NCBI GenBank assembly: GCA_046261635.1
Contig: JBHEOL010000244.1
Coordinates: 1 to 11,116, forward strand
Direction of reading: 5' to 3'
DNA: 11,116 bases
Origin: JBHEPS01 sp046261635
GTDB taxonomy: Bacteria > Acidobacteriota > Thermoanaerobaculia > Gp7-AA8
The notes under the pieces were generated by a model. That model was given only the letters and a program-made list of their open reading frames with translations. It had not been told where the DNA came from and searched no databases. The position numbers and the translations under genes were made by a program. This document shows positions 1-5,470 of this stretch, one piece after another. How positions within the stretch are numbered: position 1 is the stretch's first letter; the number at the start of each line of letters is the position of its first letter.

Positions 1-31
1 CCGGCGTTCTAACCAACTGAACTACGACCCC
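1..31 (-). tRNA. tRNA, 5' part only, probably tRNA-Asp
   Basis: The reverse complement reads as the first 31 nt of a tRNA: a 7-nt acceptor strand GGGGTCG, then TA, a D-stem GTTC closing with GAAC around an AGTTGGTTA loop, then the first bases of the anticodon stem (CCGG). The anticodon and 3' half lie outside the window. The GTTC/GAAC D-stem and the acceptor sequence resemble bacterial tRNA-Asp(GUC), but the amino-acid identity is inferred. It is on the same strand as rmlC, 96 nt downstream of the rmlC stop codon. Confidence 0.75.
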
Positions 32-106
32 GCTCAGGGTGCAACCGGGTAACGGTGTCCGCCTGGGGAACATTCCCGTGGCGAAGCCCTTCGGCTCACG
101 TCGCTC

Positions 107-121
107 CCGGCTCGAAGCCGG
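107..121 (-). terminator. small hairpin after rmlC
   Basis: A perfect 6-bp stem (CCGGCT/AGCCGG) with a 3-nt loop starts 6 nt after the rmlC stop codon in the minus-strand transcript. It has no following T-run, so it is at best a weak terminator or an mRNA 3'-end structure. It also separates rmlC from the downstream tRNA. Confidence 0.3.
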
Positions 122-127
122 CGAAGA

Positions 128-715
128 TTAGCCGCGCTCCGGTTCCATGTCAAGCACGGTCGCAGCGGGATCGAATTCGGGGAGCTCGGAAGCCCGATCG
201 AGTGTCGGGGCCGCCGCATCCTTGGACGAGAGCGTCGGATTCGCGAGGGGCCACTCGATACCGATCGCGGGGTCATCCCACCGGATCGATCGGTCGAATT
301 CCTTCCGCCATGGCTCGGTGCACTTGTAGACGACCTCGGCACGCTCGCTCGTCACGCAGAATCCGTGTGCGAAACCCGGGGGGATCCAGAGCTGCCGCTT
401 GTTACCAGCGGTGAGCTCGTAACCGACCCATCGACCGAAGGAGGGCGAGCCCCTCCGGATGTCGACGGCCACGTCGAAGATCGCGCCGGCGATGCAGCGC
501 AGGAGCTTTCCCTGCGGGTGGGGCTGCTGATAGTGGAGCCCTCGCAGCACTCCATGCGAGGAGGCGGAGTGATTGTCCTGCACGAAGGGGAGATCGATGC
601 CGGCCGCGGCGAAGGTTTCGATCCGGTAAGTCTCCATGAAGAAGCCGCGGTCGTCTCCGAAGACCTGGGGCTCGACCAGCACGACGCCGGAAAGAGCGGT
701 CGGTAGAAATCGCAT
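128..715 (-). CDS. rmlC: dTDP-4-dehydrorhamnose 3,5-epimerase RmlC
   Basis: A 195-residue cytosolic cupin that epimerises C3 and C5 of dTDP-4-keto-6-deoxyglucose, the third step of dTDP-L-rhamnose synthesis for surface polysaccharides. Family hallmarks are present: DDRGFFME (residues 21-28), RGLHYQ with the predicted catalytic base H61, the QGKLLR lysine K70, IPPGFAHGF (111-119), VYKC with Y130, and the closing IRWDDPAIGIEWP. Length is close to the usual 180-190 residues. The frame stays open upstream to 931, but that stretch overlaps the PilZ gene and has no cupin similarity; the ATG at 715 begins the typical MRFLPTALSGVVLVEP start. A TATAAT box ends 6 nt before this ATG and no Shine-Dalgarno sequence is visible, suggesting a leaderless transcript. 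RmlA, B and D are not in the window. Function is nearly certain. Confidence 0.96.
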   Translation of the reverse strand: MRFLPTALSGVVLVEPQVFGDDRGFFMETYRIETFAAAGIDLPFVQDNHSASSHGVLRGLHYQQPHPQGKLLRCIAGAIFDVAVDIRRGSPSFGRWVGYELTAGNKRQLWIPPGFAHGFCVTSERAEVVYKCTEPWRKEFDRSIRWDDPAIGIEWPLANPTLSSKDAAAPTLDRASELPEFDPAATVLDMEPERG

Positions 716-721
716 CGTGGA

Positions 722-727
722 ATTATA
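722..727 (-). promoter_or_regulatory. TATAAT -10 box of rmlC (leaderless)
   Basis: A consensus TATAAT on the minus strand lies in the 38-nt gap between the PilZ stop codon and the rmlC ATG. Only 6 nt separate it from the ATG, so transcription would start at or next to the start codon. No clear -35 hexamer was seen at the expected distance. Confidence 0.55.
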
Positions 728-753
728 CGGGGAGCAGGATCGGCCGGCGCTCG

Positions 754-1482
754 TCAGGGACTCGAGTTCTGAAACTCGCCTTCGAGGCTCGCCGAGGCGA
801 GCGTCCGAATCAGGTCGCGCCCTTCCGGATCGCTGCGTCGGTAGAGATCGCACAGAAGCTCGACCTGTTCCCACGTCTCGTTCGCCGACACTGTGAATCC
901 TTCGACCGGCTGGTTCGCGTCCAGGGTCCACTTCCGGTTCCAGCGACCCTTGTCGAACGAATAGCGGATGAAGCCGGTCTTTCGGGTGAGATCCCGGCTC
1001 GGAAGCAGATGCTCGTCGAGCCGGTTCGAGCCGATGTCGAACCGGTTCGAGGCGAGCGAACCGTTCCGGAATATCGGCATCTCGCCGGTGACCGGAGCCA
1101 TGAATCCGCGGGCATTCGCCACCTGCTCGACCAGCGTGCTCGCAACGTAAGACGACGTGAGCTTCTTGATCCGTTCGAACTGGGATCCTTCTTCTTCGAG
1201 GAAGCGAATCCCGGAGCGATAGACCGTCAGCCCCTGATCGCCCGGCATGAAGCGCTCGACTCTGCAGGCGACGACCTCCGCCGGCATGCTGATCTCCTCA
1301 CCGTCGAACCGGATGCGAAGCGTCTTTCTCGTCCCTCTCTCGATGCGGGCGTAGTGCTCGACCCTCGCTCCGAAATTACTGATGTCGACGAGCACCACGC
1401 CGCTGCTGCCGAGTCGGCACACGAAGGGCTTGGAGAGGCGAATCCGCTCTGCGCGCCTGCGATTGGATCGATTGGGAGTCAT
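754..1482 (-). CDS. PilZ-domain protein with unrecognised C-terminal region
   Basis: A 242-residue protein, probably cytosolic. The N-terminal ~105 residues form a PilZ domain, a binding module for the second messenger cyclic di-GMP. Both ligand motifs are intact: RxxxR at R9-R13 (within NRRRAER) and DxSxxG at D33-G38 (DISNFG). The barrel continues through the SGIRFLE strand near residues 90-96. Residues ~110-242 match no family I recognise; they are hydrophilic, contain a short internal duplication (SNRFD / SNRLD) and end in a Trp-rich and then acidic segment. I chose the ATG at 1482; an in-frame GTG at 1497 directly abuts a TATATT box and would precede the likely transcription start. It could share a transcript with rmlC, 38 nt downstream. 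The output partner of this c-di-GMP receptor is unknown. Confidence 0.9.
   Translation of the reverse strand: MTPNRSNRRRAERIRLSKPFVCRLGSSGVVLVDISNFGARVEHYARIERGTRKTLRIRFDGEEISMPAEVVACRVERFMPGDQGLTVYRSGIRFLEEEGSQFERIKKLTSSYVASTLVEQVANARGFMAPVTGEMPIFRNGSLASNRFDIGSNRLDEHLLPSRDLTRKTGFIRYSFDKGRWNRKWTLDANQPVEGFTVSANETWEQVELLCDLYRRSDPEGRDLIRTLASASLEGEFQNSSP
1016..1050. repeat. two near-identical 14-nt palindromes, 21-nt period
   Basis: Two copies of a palindrome, tcgaAccggttcga (perfect, 1037-1050) and tcgaGccggttcga (1016-1029), lie 21 nt apart inside the PilZ gene. They are in frame and encode the S-N-R-F/L-D duplication. This is most simply a small in-frame duplication; a DNA-binding site is possible but unsupported. 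Confidence 0.5.
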
Positions 1483-1497
1483 GGAGCCGATGTCCAC

Positions 1498-1503
1498 AAT
1501 ATA
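1498..1503 (-). promoter_or_regulatory. TATATT -10 box of the PilZ gene
   Basis: TATATT on the minus strand lies 15 nt before the ATG at 1482, giving a predicted 5' leader of only about 8 nt with no Shine-Dalgarno sequence. The -35 region is not recognisable. The surrounding 1483-1673 interval contains no supportable gene. Confidence 0.4.
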
Positions 1504-1673
1504 ACGTCAGAGGCCGGAAATGATGCCGCCGTTTTTGTGAATTTCGAATCGGGCAAGGTTGGAATGGTGACGAATGACACCGTGATGACGGCCTGAGCCT
1601 CAGATGGTCTCACTCAACACCGTCCATGATTGCTGTGTTGGACGCCCTCTCCACCCGCCGCAGGCGGATCTGC

Positions 1674-2594
1674 TCAGGCTCGCGGCTTCCCGACCGCAGG
1701 TCGCAACACGGGCCGGGATACGAATCCGGTCGGCTTGCAGCGGGCGCAGGCGCGGTAGCCCGCCCGCTCGGCCGCGGCTTCGTCGCGGAAGAAGGCGGCA
1801 TTTTCTTTCCGGATGCGCCGCGCGTCCCTGCAGGTCGGAAAGCAGAAGATCTTCGTGGTGCGGGAGCCGACGAAGCGAAGCCCGTCCTTTGCGAGTCGGT
1901 CGAGCTCTTCGACGGGAGCTCCTTCGGCGCGAAGCAGGCGACGCTTCATCTCCGGTCCCCATCCGTAGTTCCCGATTCCCCCGGCGTTGGGGACCACCCG
2001 ATGGCAGGGGAGGATGAGGGGGATTGGGTTCCTGGCCATCACGTTGCCGACGGCGCGGATCGCCTTCGGGCGGCCGACGGCGGCCGCGACCCATCGATAG
2101 GGGCGGACCTCACCCTTGGGGATCTTCCGGATCGCGGAGAGCACGTCGATCTCGAACTTGGTGAGCCCCGACAGGTCGAGCTCGATTCCGGCCGGTTCGT
2201 TCCCCTCCAGGACGCTCACGATCGCCTCGCGGATGTTCGCCGGGACCGGCGCATGTTCGAGGGGGAGACCGGGATGGTGCGCGGACCAGTGCTCCAGAAA
2301 ATCGGCAGCCGAGGATGCGCGGCTCATGATCTGCCGAACGCCGTGCACGCTGTGGACGACGAAGATGGTCAGCCCGTCCCATTCGAACGACCCGAACCGG
2401 TCGCGCGGGGGCCTGGAGGGGAGGCCGCGATGCCTGAGCTGTTTCGCGAGAGTCGCGAGTCCTTCGAGATCGTGCCTCGAATCGTCGCAGCTGGGACAGG
2501 TCCTGAGGTGGTCGAGGAGCTCCGCGGTCTCAATGGAGGGGAGCTCGCCCGTGCGGGCGGCGTCGATTCGGGTGAGAGCGGATTTACAGCGCAT
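1674..2594 (-). CDS. fusion: zinc anti-sigma domain + O6-alkylguanine-DNA alkyltransferase + Ada methylphosphotriester domain
   Basis: A 306-residue soluble protein with three modules. Residues 1-~55 form a zinc anti-sigma (zf-HC2/ZAS) domain: C3, then H29-x3-C33-x2-C36 (HLRTCPSC), the same C/H spacing as RsrA-type anti-sigmas. Residues ~68-225 are an alkyltransferase: a degenerate N-terminal subdomain, a DNA-binding helix region (YRWVAAAVGRPKAIRAVGNVMARNP region) with the RAVG arginine, the acceptor site PCHRV (C197) and GGIGNYGWG. Residues ~233-290 are an Ada-type zinc domain with C251-x3-C255-x27-C283-x2-C286 and the RFVGSRTTKIFC signature. There is no AraC-type helix-turn-helix. The start at 2594 has a strong AAGGAAGGAG site and overlaps the sigma gene by 11 nt. 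It should repair O6-alkylguanine, accept methyl groups from phosphotriesters and, by inference, restrain the adjacent sigma factor. Domain calls are firm; the sensing role is inferred. Confidence 0.93.
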   Translation of the reverse strand: MRCKSALTRIDAARTGELPSIETAELLDHLRTCPSCDDSRHDLEGLATLAKQLRHRGLPSRPPRDRFGSFEWDGLTIFVVHSVHGVRQIMSRASSAADFLEHWSAHHPGLPLEHAPVPANIREAIVSVLEGNEPAGIELDLSGLTKFEIDVLSAIRKIPKGEVRPYRWVAAAVGRPKAIRAVGNVMARNPIPLILPCHRVVPNAGGIGNYGWGPEMKRRLLRAEGAPVEELDRLAKDGLRFVGSRTTKIFCFPTCRDARRIRKENAAFFRDEAAAERAGYRACARCKPTGFVSRPVLRPAVGKPRA

Positions 2595-3192
2595 GGGATG
2601 CTCCTTCCTTCTCCAGCGCGGTGCGAAGGAGTTTGAGGGCACGGAAGACGCGGCCGCGAAGCTGCGTCTCGCTCAGGCCGGTCGTCTTCGCGATCTCGGC
2701 GTAGGACATCTCTTCGATGAAGCGGAGAACGACGAGCTCTCGCCCCTCGGTCGGAAGCTTTTCGAGCGCTCGCTCGAGCCGGGCCAGCTGCTGCGCCTGT
2801 TCGAGCTCGGCGCCAGCCTGACGCCCATCGGCGAACGCTCCGATCCGGTCGTCATCGAAGGCGCTCAGCGGCTGCTCGATCTTCGACCAGACCCCGCGTC
2901 GCCGGTTGAGCGACAGATTTCTCGCAATCCGGAAAAGCCAGGGGCGCACGGCGAGCGCCCGGCACCGATCCTCGTCGTACTGCCGGGTCAGTGCGCGGTG
3001 CGCTCGCATCAGGGCGTCCTGAACGACTTCCTGGGCGTCGAACGAGTTCTGAAGGAGGCGGCAGGCGTACTCGAACAGAGGGCGTTCCCAGGCCTGGACG
3101 AAGGAGTCGAACGCGCCATGCTCGCGCCGGTGAACCGCGAGCGCGAGGGCTGCGGTCCCGTCCGCGGAAGGTTCGACGAGCGGAGTTCGCAT
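2584..3192 (-). CDS. ECF-type RNA polymerase sigma factor
   Basis: A 202-residue sigma-70 family protein of the ECF class. Sigma region 2 spans about residues 28-100 (FDSFVQAWERPLFEYACRL, then DAQEVVQDALMRAHRAL, then RPWLFRIARNLSLNRRR, the -10-recognition part). A variable linker follows, and region 4 is at about 140-193, with LPTEGRELVVLRFIEEMSYAEIA and a helix-turn-helix ending GRVFRALKLLR. It directs RNA polymerase to its own promoter set. Its stop codon lies inside the downstream anti-sigma/alkyltransferase gene, so the two are translationally coupled and their products should be matched in amount. I chose the ATG at 3192 because a GGAAG sits 5 nt before it; an in-frame GTG at 3204 would add four residues but lies within a TAGTGT box. 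The targets are unknown; by context they may be DNA-alkylation stress genes. Confidence 0.93.
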   Translation of the reverse strand: MRTPLVEPSADGTAALALAVHRREHGAFDSFVQAWERPLFEYACRLLQNSFDAQEVVQDALMRAHRALTRQYDEDRCRALAVRPWLFRIARNLSLNRRRGVWSKIEQPLSAFDDDRIGAFADGRQAGAELEQAQQLARLERALEKLPTEGRELVVLRFIEEMSYAEIAKTTGLSETQLRGRVFRALKLLRTALEKEGASHAL

Positions 3193-3202
3193 CAGGGCTT
3201 CC

Positions 3203-3208
3203 ACACTA
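3203..3208 (-). promoter_or_regulatory. possible -10 box (TAGTGT) of the sigma/anti-sigma unit
   Basis: TAGTGT on the minus strand lies 10 nt before the sigma ATG, the same arrangement as at rmlC and the YbjN gene. A second candidate, TATCAT at 3283-3288, would give a leader of nearly 90 nt. Neither has a convincing -35 element and no GGAAC-type ECF -35 motif with proper spacing was found, so autoregulation is not visible. Confidence 0.25.
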
Positions 3209-3308
3209 CCCGGAACACGGGTCGTGAGGGTGGCGTTCGCAGAAGCGAGGCGGCGCCCGCGGCACCGTCTCGTCTGTCATTCATGATACGGCCGGGGGGG
3301 GGGCGGGA
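3205..3308. other. intergenic region with a 10-G tract and a small hairpin
   Basis: A 104-nt gap between the qmcA stop codon and the sigma gene. It contains an uninterrupted run of ten G at 3294-3303, starting 5 nt past the qmcA stop in the transcript, and a 6-bp hairpin with one G-U pair at 3252-3266 (ggcgcc/ggcacc, 3-nt loop) that lacks a T-run. No gene was seen. Confidence 0.6.
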
Positions 3309-4298
3309 TCACTCCCGTGTGAACGGCCGGGGCGGCTCGGGCGGGCGGACGGGAAGCCGCGCGGCCTGCTCCTGCTTGAGCATGTCGTTGGACTTGATCG
3401 CTCCCATGGCGAGGGCGATCATCGAGCCGACGTCGGCCAGGTTCGCCGGAAGAACCATCGTGTTGTTGGCCTTCGCCAGTTCGCCGAATTTTTCGACGTA
3501 GGCCTCCGCGACCCGCAGCTGGAGCGCCTCCATCCCTCCGGGGGTCTGAATCGCCTCGGCGACCTTGTGCAGGCCCTCGGCGGTCGCCGCCGCGACCGAG
3601 AGGATGGCGGCTGCTTCACCCTCGGCTTCGTTGATTTGTTTCTGCTTCTTCGCTTCCGACGCTTTGATCGTCTGCTGCTTTTCTCCCTCGGCCGCGTTGA
3701 TCGCCGCGTCGCGTGAGCCTTCCGACTGGAGGATCGTCGCCCGCTTCTCGCGCTCGGCGCGCATCTGCTTCTCCATCGCCGCCAGGACGTCCTTCGGCGG
3801 GGTGATGTTCTTGATCTCGTAGCGGAGAACTTTCACACCCCACGACTCGGAAGCCTTGTCGAGTTCGGTCACGACCTGGATGTTGATATTGGTCCGCTCT
3901 TCGAAGGTCCGATCGAGCTCGATCTTCCCGATCTCGCTGCGCAGCGTCGTCTGCGCCAGCTGGGTGATCGCGAAGATGTAGTTCGAGATCCCGTAGGAAG
4001 CGCGCTGCGGATCGAGCACTTTCAGATAAAGAACGCCGTCGACTGCGACCTGGACGTTGTCCCGCGTGATGCAGACCTGCTCCGGGATGTCGATCGCGTT
4101 CTCCTTGGTCGAGTGCTTGTATCGGATGACGTCGAGGAAGGGGATCAGGATGTGAAACCCTGCGTTGAGCGTGCCGCTGTACTTGCCGAGGCGCTCGACG
4201 ACGTAAGCGTTCTGCTGAGGAACCACAGTGGCGGTCTTTGCGATGATGATGATGACGAGGAGCGCGAGCGCTCCGGTGACGAACAATGCTCCCGGCAT
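3309..4298 (-). CDS. qmcA: SPFH/stomatin-like membrane protein, QmcA family
   Basis: A 329-residue membrane-anchored protein. An N-terminal hydrophobic helix (about residues 4-20) is followed by the SPFH/band-7 domain (about 25-190) with family signatures VPQQNAYVVERLGKYSGTL, GFHILIPF and YGISNYIFAITQLAQTTLRSEIG split across it. An Ala/Glu/Lys-rich coiled coil (about 185-250) and a Pro/Arg-rich tail ending PPEPPRPFTRE follow. Slightly longer than E. coli QmcA (about 305 residues). Family members form large oligomeric rings in the membrane that associate with membrane proteases and organise microdomains. The start at 4298 has AGGAGA about 6 nt upstream. It lies 24 nt behind the nfeD-like gene, the classic NfeD-stomatin pair. 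The SPFH family call is certain; the qmcA symbol is by similarity. Confidence 0.94.
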   Translation of the reverse strand: MPGALFVTGALALLVIIIIAKTATVVPQQNAYVVERLGKYSGTLNAGFHILIPFLDVIRYKHSTKENAIDIPEQVCITRDNVQVAVDGVLYLKVLDPQRASYGISNYIFAITQLAQTTLRSEIGKIELDRTFEERTNINIQVVTELDKASESWGVKVLRYEIKNITPPKDVLAAMEKQMRAEREKRATILQSEGSRDAAINAAEGEKQQTIKASEAKKQKQINEAEGEAAAILSVAAATAEGLHKVAEAIQTPGGMEALQLRVAEAYVEKFGELAKANNTMVLPANLADVGSMIALAMGAIKSNDMLKQEQAARLPVRPPEPPRPFTRE

Positions 4299-4322
4299 GC
4301 GAATCTCCTATTCAGTGCCCGG

Positions 4323-4760
4323 TCACACGTCGCTGACGGGCCGGATGACTACGGTCAATCCTTCGACGCGTTCGACCACGCAGCGCTCGCCGCGACTCAG
4401 GGGTTGGGCCGTCCCGTTCCGGGCCGACCAGGACGTGCCACGTAGCTCGGCCTTTCCGATCGAGCCCGCCGCGATTTCTTCCGATGTCGTTGCGTGCTCT
4501 CCCACGAGCGTGTCCATCTGATCCGGGCCTCGATCGAGGCGAAGCCGGCGGAGAAGAGGCCGACGGAGAAGAAGGAGGGAAGAGACCGAGATCGCCGAGA
4601 AGAGAAGAAGCTGGAGCCAGAGGGGCCCGCCGAGGTCGAGCGCCACGAATGCGCCGACCGCAACGGCTCCAAAGCCGAAGAACGCGATGTGGAGTCCGGG
4701 GGCGAGAGCCTCGACCCCAAAAAGAAGAAATCCGATCAGGACCCACAGCCACCAGGGCAT
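4323..4760 (-). CDS. NfeD-like membrane protein (YbbJ type)
   Basis: A 145-residue short-form NfeD protein. Three hydrophobic segments occupy about residues 3-20, 22-41 and 46-65. The second is glycine-rich (FFGFGAVAVGAFVAL), and the third is followed by the basic cluster RRPLLRRLRL. Residues ~80-145 form the OB-fold soluble domain, with the conserved L-VGEHATT, GSIGKAELRGTSWSAR and GERCVVERVEGLTVVIRP elements. NfeD proteins pair with SPFH proteins, and the short form lacks the ClpP-class serine protease domain; none is encoded here. The gene is first in a two-gene unit, 24 nt before qmcA. Start: ATG at 4760, with GGAAAGG about 11 nt upstream. Function is probably to assist or anchor the QmcA complex; the precise role is not established. 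Confidence 0.92.
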   Translation of the reverse strand: MPWWLWVLIGFLLFGVEALAPGLHIAFFGFGAVAVGAFVALDLGGPLWLQLLLFSAISVSSLLLLRRPLLRRLRLDRGPDQMDTLVGEHATTSEEIAAGSIGKAELRGTSWSARNGTAQPLSRGERCVVERVEGLTVVIRPVSDV

Positions 4761-4797
4761 GCCGCGCTCTACCTTTCCGTGCTATTGGAACCGGGGA

Positions 4798-4803
4798 AGC
4801 CTA
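4798..4803 (-). promoter_or_regulatory. possible extended -10 (TGC-TAGGCT) of nfeD-qmcA
   Basis: TAGGCT preceded by TGC on the minus strand resembles an extended -10 element and would give a leader of about 30 nt for nfeD. It lies in the 241-nt region 4761-5001 between divergently oriented genes, where I see no coding sequence. Confidence 0.3.
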
Positions 4804-4970
4804 GCATGGGCCGCCTTCGGGCAGTGTGGTTTTTCAAACGGTGGGGGACGCTCGCTCGCGCACCTTTTCCACCAGGGCCTGACGTCGAATGGCCTGTAGA
4901 CGACCGAGCGGTGGAGATACCGGGCTCAAAGTTCACCGGGACGTCGCGGCGGCCTGGAGGCGGGTCGGGC

Positions 4971-4976
4971 TAGAAT
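4971..4976 (+). promoter_or_regulatory. possible -10 box (TAGAAT) of the SnoaL-like gene
   Basis: TAGAAT on the plus strand, 25 nt before the ATG at 5002, matches the TAnnnT pattern seen upstream of other genes here. The -35 region is GC-rich without a recognisable hexamer. Confidence 0.35.
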
Positions 4977-5001
4977 CGAATGCCAATCGCCTCGGAACAG
5001 G

Positions 5002-5466
5002 ATGGATAACCCGATGAGAGTGCGCCTTGCCGTCAGCCTGCTGACTGCCGCTGTTCTCCTCTTTCCTGCTGCTTCCTTCGGGGTCCCCTCGACGGATGAG
5101 CTCCGCGAGTCACTCCGAAAGGCGGAGTCAGACTTCGCGAGGGCGTTCGACGAGCGCGATCTGGATGCATTCCTCGCGCTCGTCGATGAGGACGTTGTGT
5201 TCCTCGGTGGGCGGGAGAATCTTCGCGGAAAGGCGGCGGTCGCCGAGGTCTGGTCGCGTTACTTCGAGACCGATGTGGCCCCCTTCGCATGGAAACCGGA
5301 GCGATATGAGGTCAACCCGAGCGGCACTTTGGGGATGACGACCGGACCGGTGACCGGCCCGGACGGAAAGTGGGTGAGCTCGTTCATGTCGATCTGGAAA
5401 TTGCAGCCCGACGGGACGTGGCGAGTCATCTTCGACGGTGCGCCGCGTTGCCCGACGGGATCGTGA
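5002..5466 (+). CDS. secreted SnoaL/DUF4440-like (NTF2-fold) protein
   Basis: A 154-residue protein with an N-terminal signal peptide: Arg-containing n-region, hydrophobic core LAVSLLTAAVLLFPAA, likely cleavage near ASFG|VPS, and no lipobox. The mature part is a single NTF2-like domain: a helix with ESDFARAFDERDLDAFLALV, then DEDVVFLGG and LRGKAAVAEVW, then sheet strands ending in SFMSIWKLQPDGTWRVIFDGAPRCP. This pattern is typical of DUF4440/SnoaL-like proteins of unknown function, many of them exported. It is monocistronic on the plus strand, convergent with the kinase remnant only 4 nt away. An in-frame ATG at 5014 gives a cleaner signal peptide (MRVRL) and is an equally good start. The substrate cannot be predicted. 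Confidence 0.88.
   Translation: MDNPMRVRLAVSLLTAAVLLFPAASFGVPSTDELRESLRKAESDFARAFDERDLDAFLALVDEDVVFLGGRENLRGKAAVAEVWSRYFETDVAPFAWKPERYEVNPSGTLGMTTGPVTGPDGKWVSSFMSIWKLQPDGTWRVIFDGAPRCPTGS
5454..5463. repeat. 10-bp direct repeat, copy 1 (partner at 6406-6415)
   Basis: The sequence gacgggatcg occurs here, at the end of the SnoaL-like gene, and again within the T-arm of tRNA-Val. The two copies flank the kinase remnant. The match is short and could be chance; it is recorded because tRNA 3' ends are common integration sites. Confidence 0.35.
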
Positions 5467-5470
5467 TCGA

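Noticed and set aside
716..931. N-terminal extension of rmlC to 931
   Set aside because: It overlaps the PilZ gene and has low-complexity Arg-rich sequence; the true start is preceded by a TATAAT box at 722-727.
1656..1668. CCGCC-gca-GGCGG hairpin after the anti-sigma fusion gene as terminator
   Set aside because: Only 5 bp, no T-run, in GC-rich sequence where such stems are common.
2595..2642. Upstream start for the anti-sigma/alkyltransferase fusion at 2642
   Set aside because: It would add 16 residues inside the sigma gene, whereas the ATG at 2594 has a strong Shine-Dalgarno sequence and begins a normal ZAS domain.
1626..3501. Long plus-strand open frames of 336 and 461 codons opposite the sigma/anti-sigma genes
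   Set aside because: GC-rich antisense shadows: composition is biased, no family motif is present, and the minus-strand frames carry complete sigma, ZAS, alkyltransferase and Ada motifs.
4549..4616. Purine-rich (GA) stretch in the nfeD-like gene, a possible triplex-forming tract
   Set aside because: It is explained by Leu/Ser/Arg codons of a membrane helix and its basic flank; no clear mirror symmetry.
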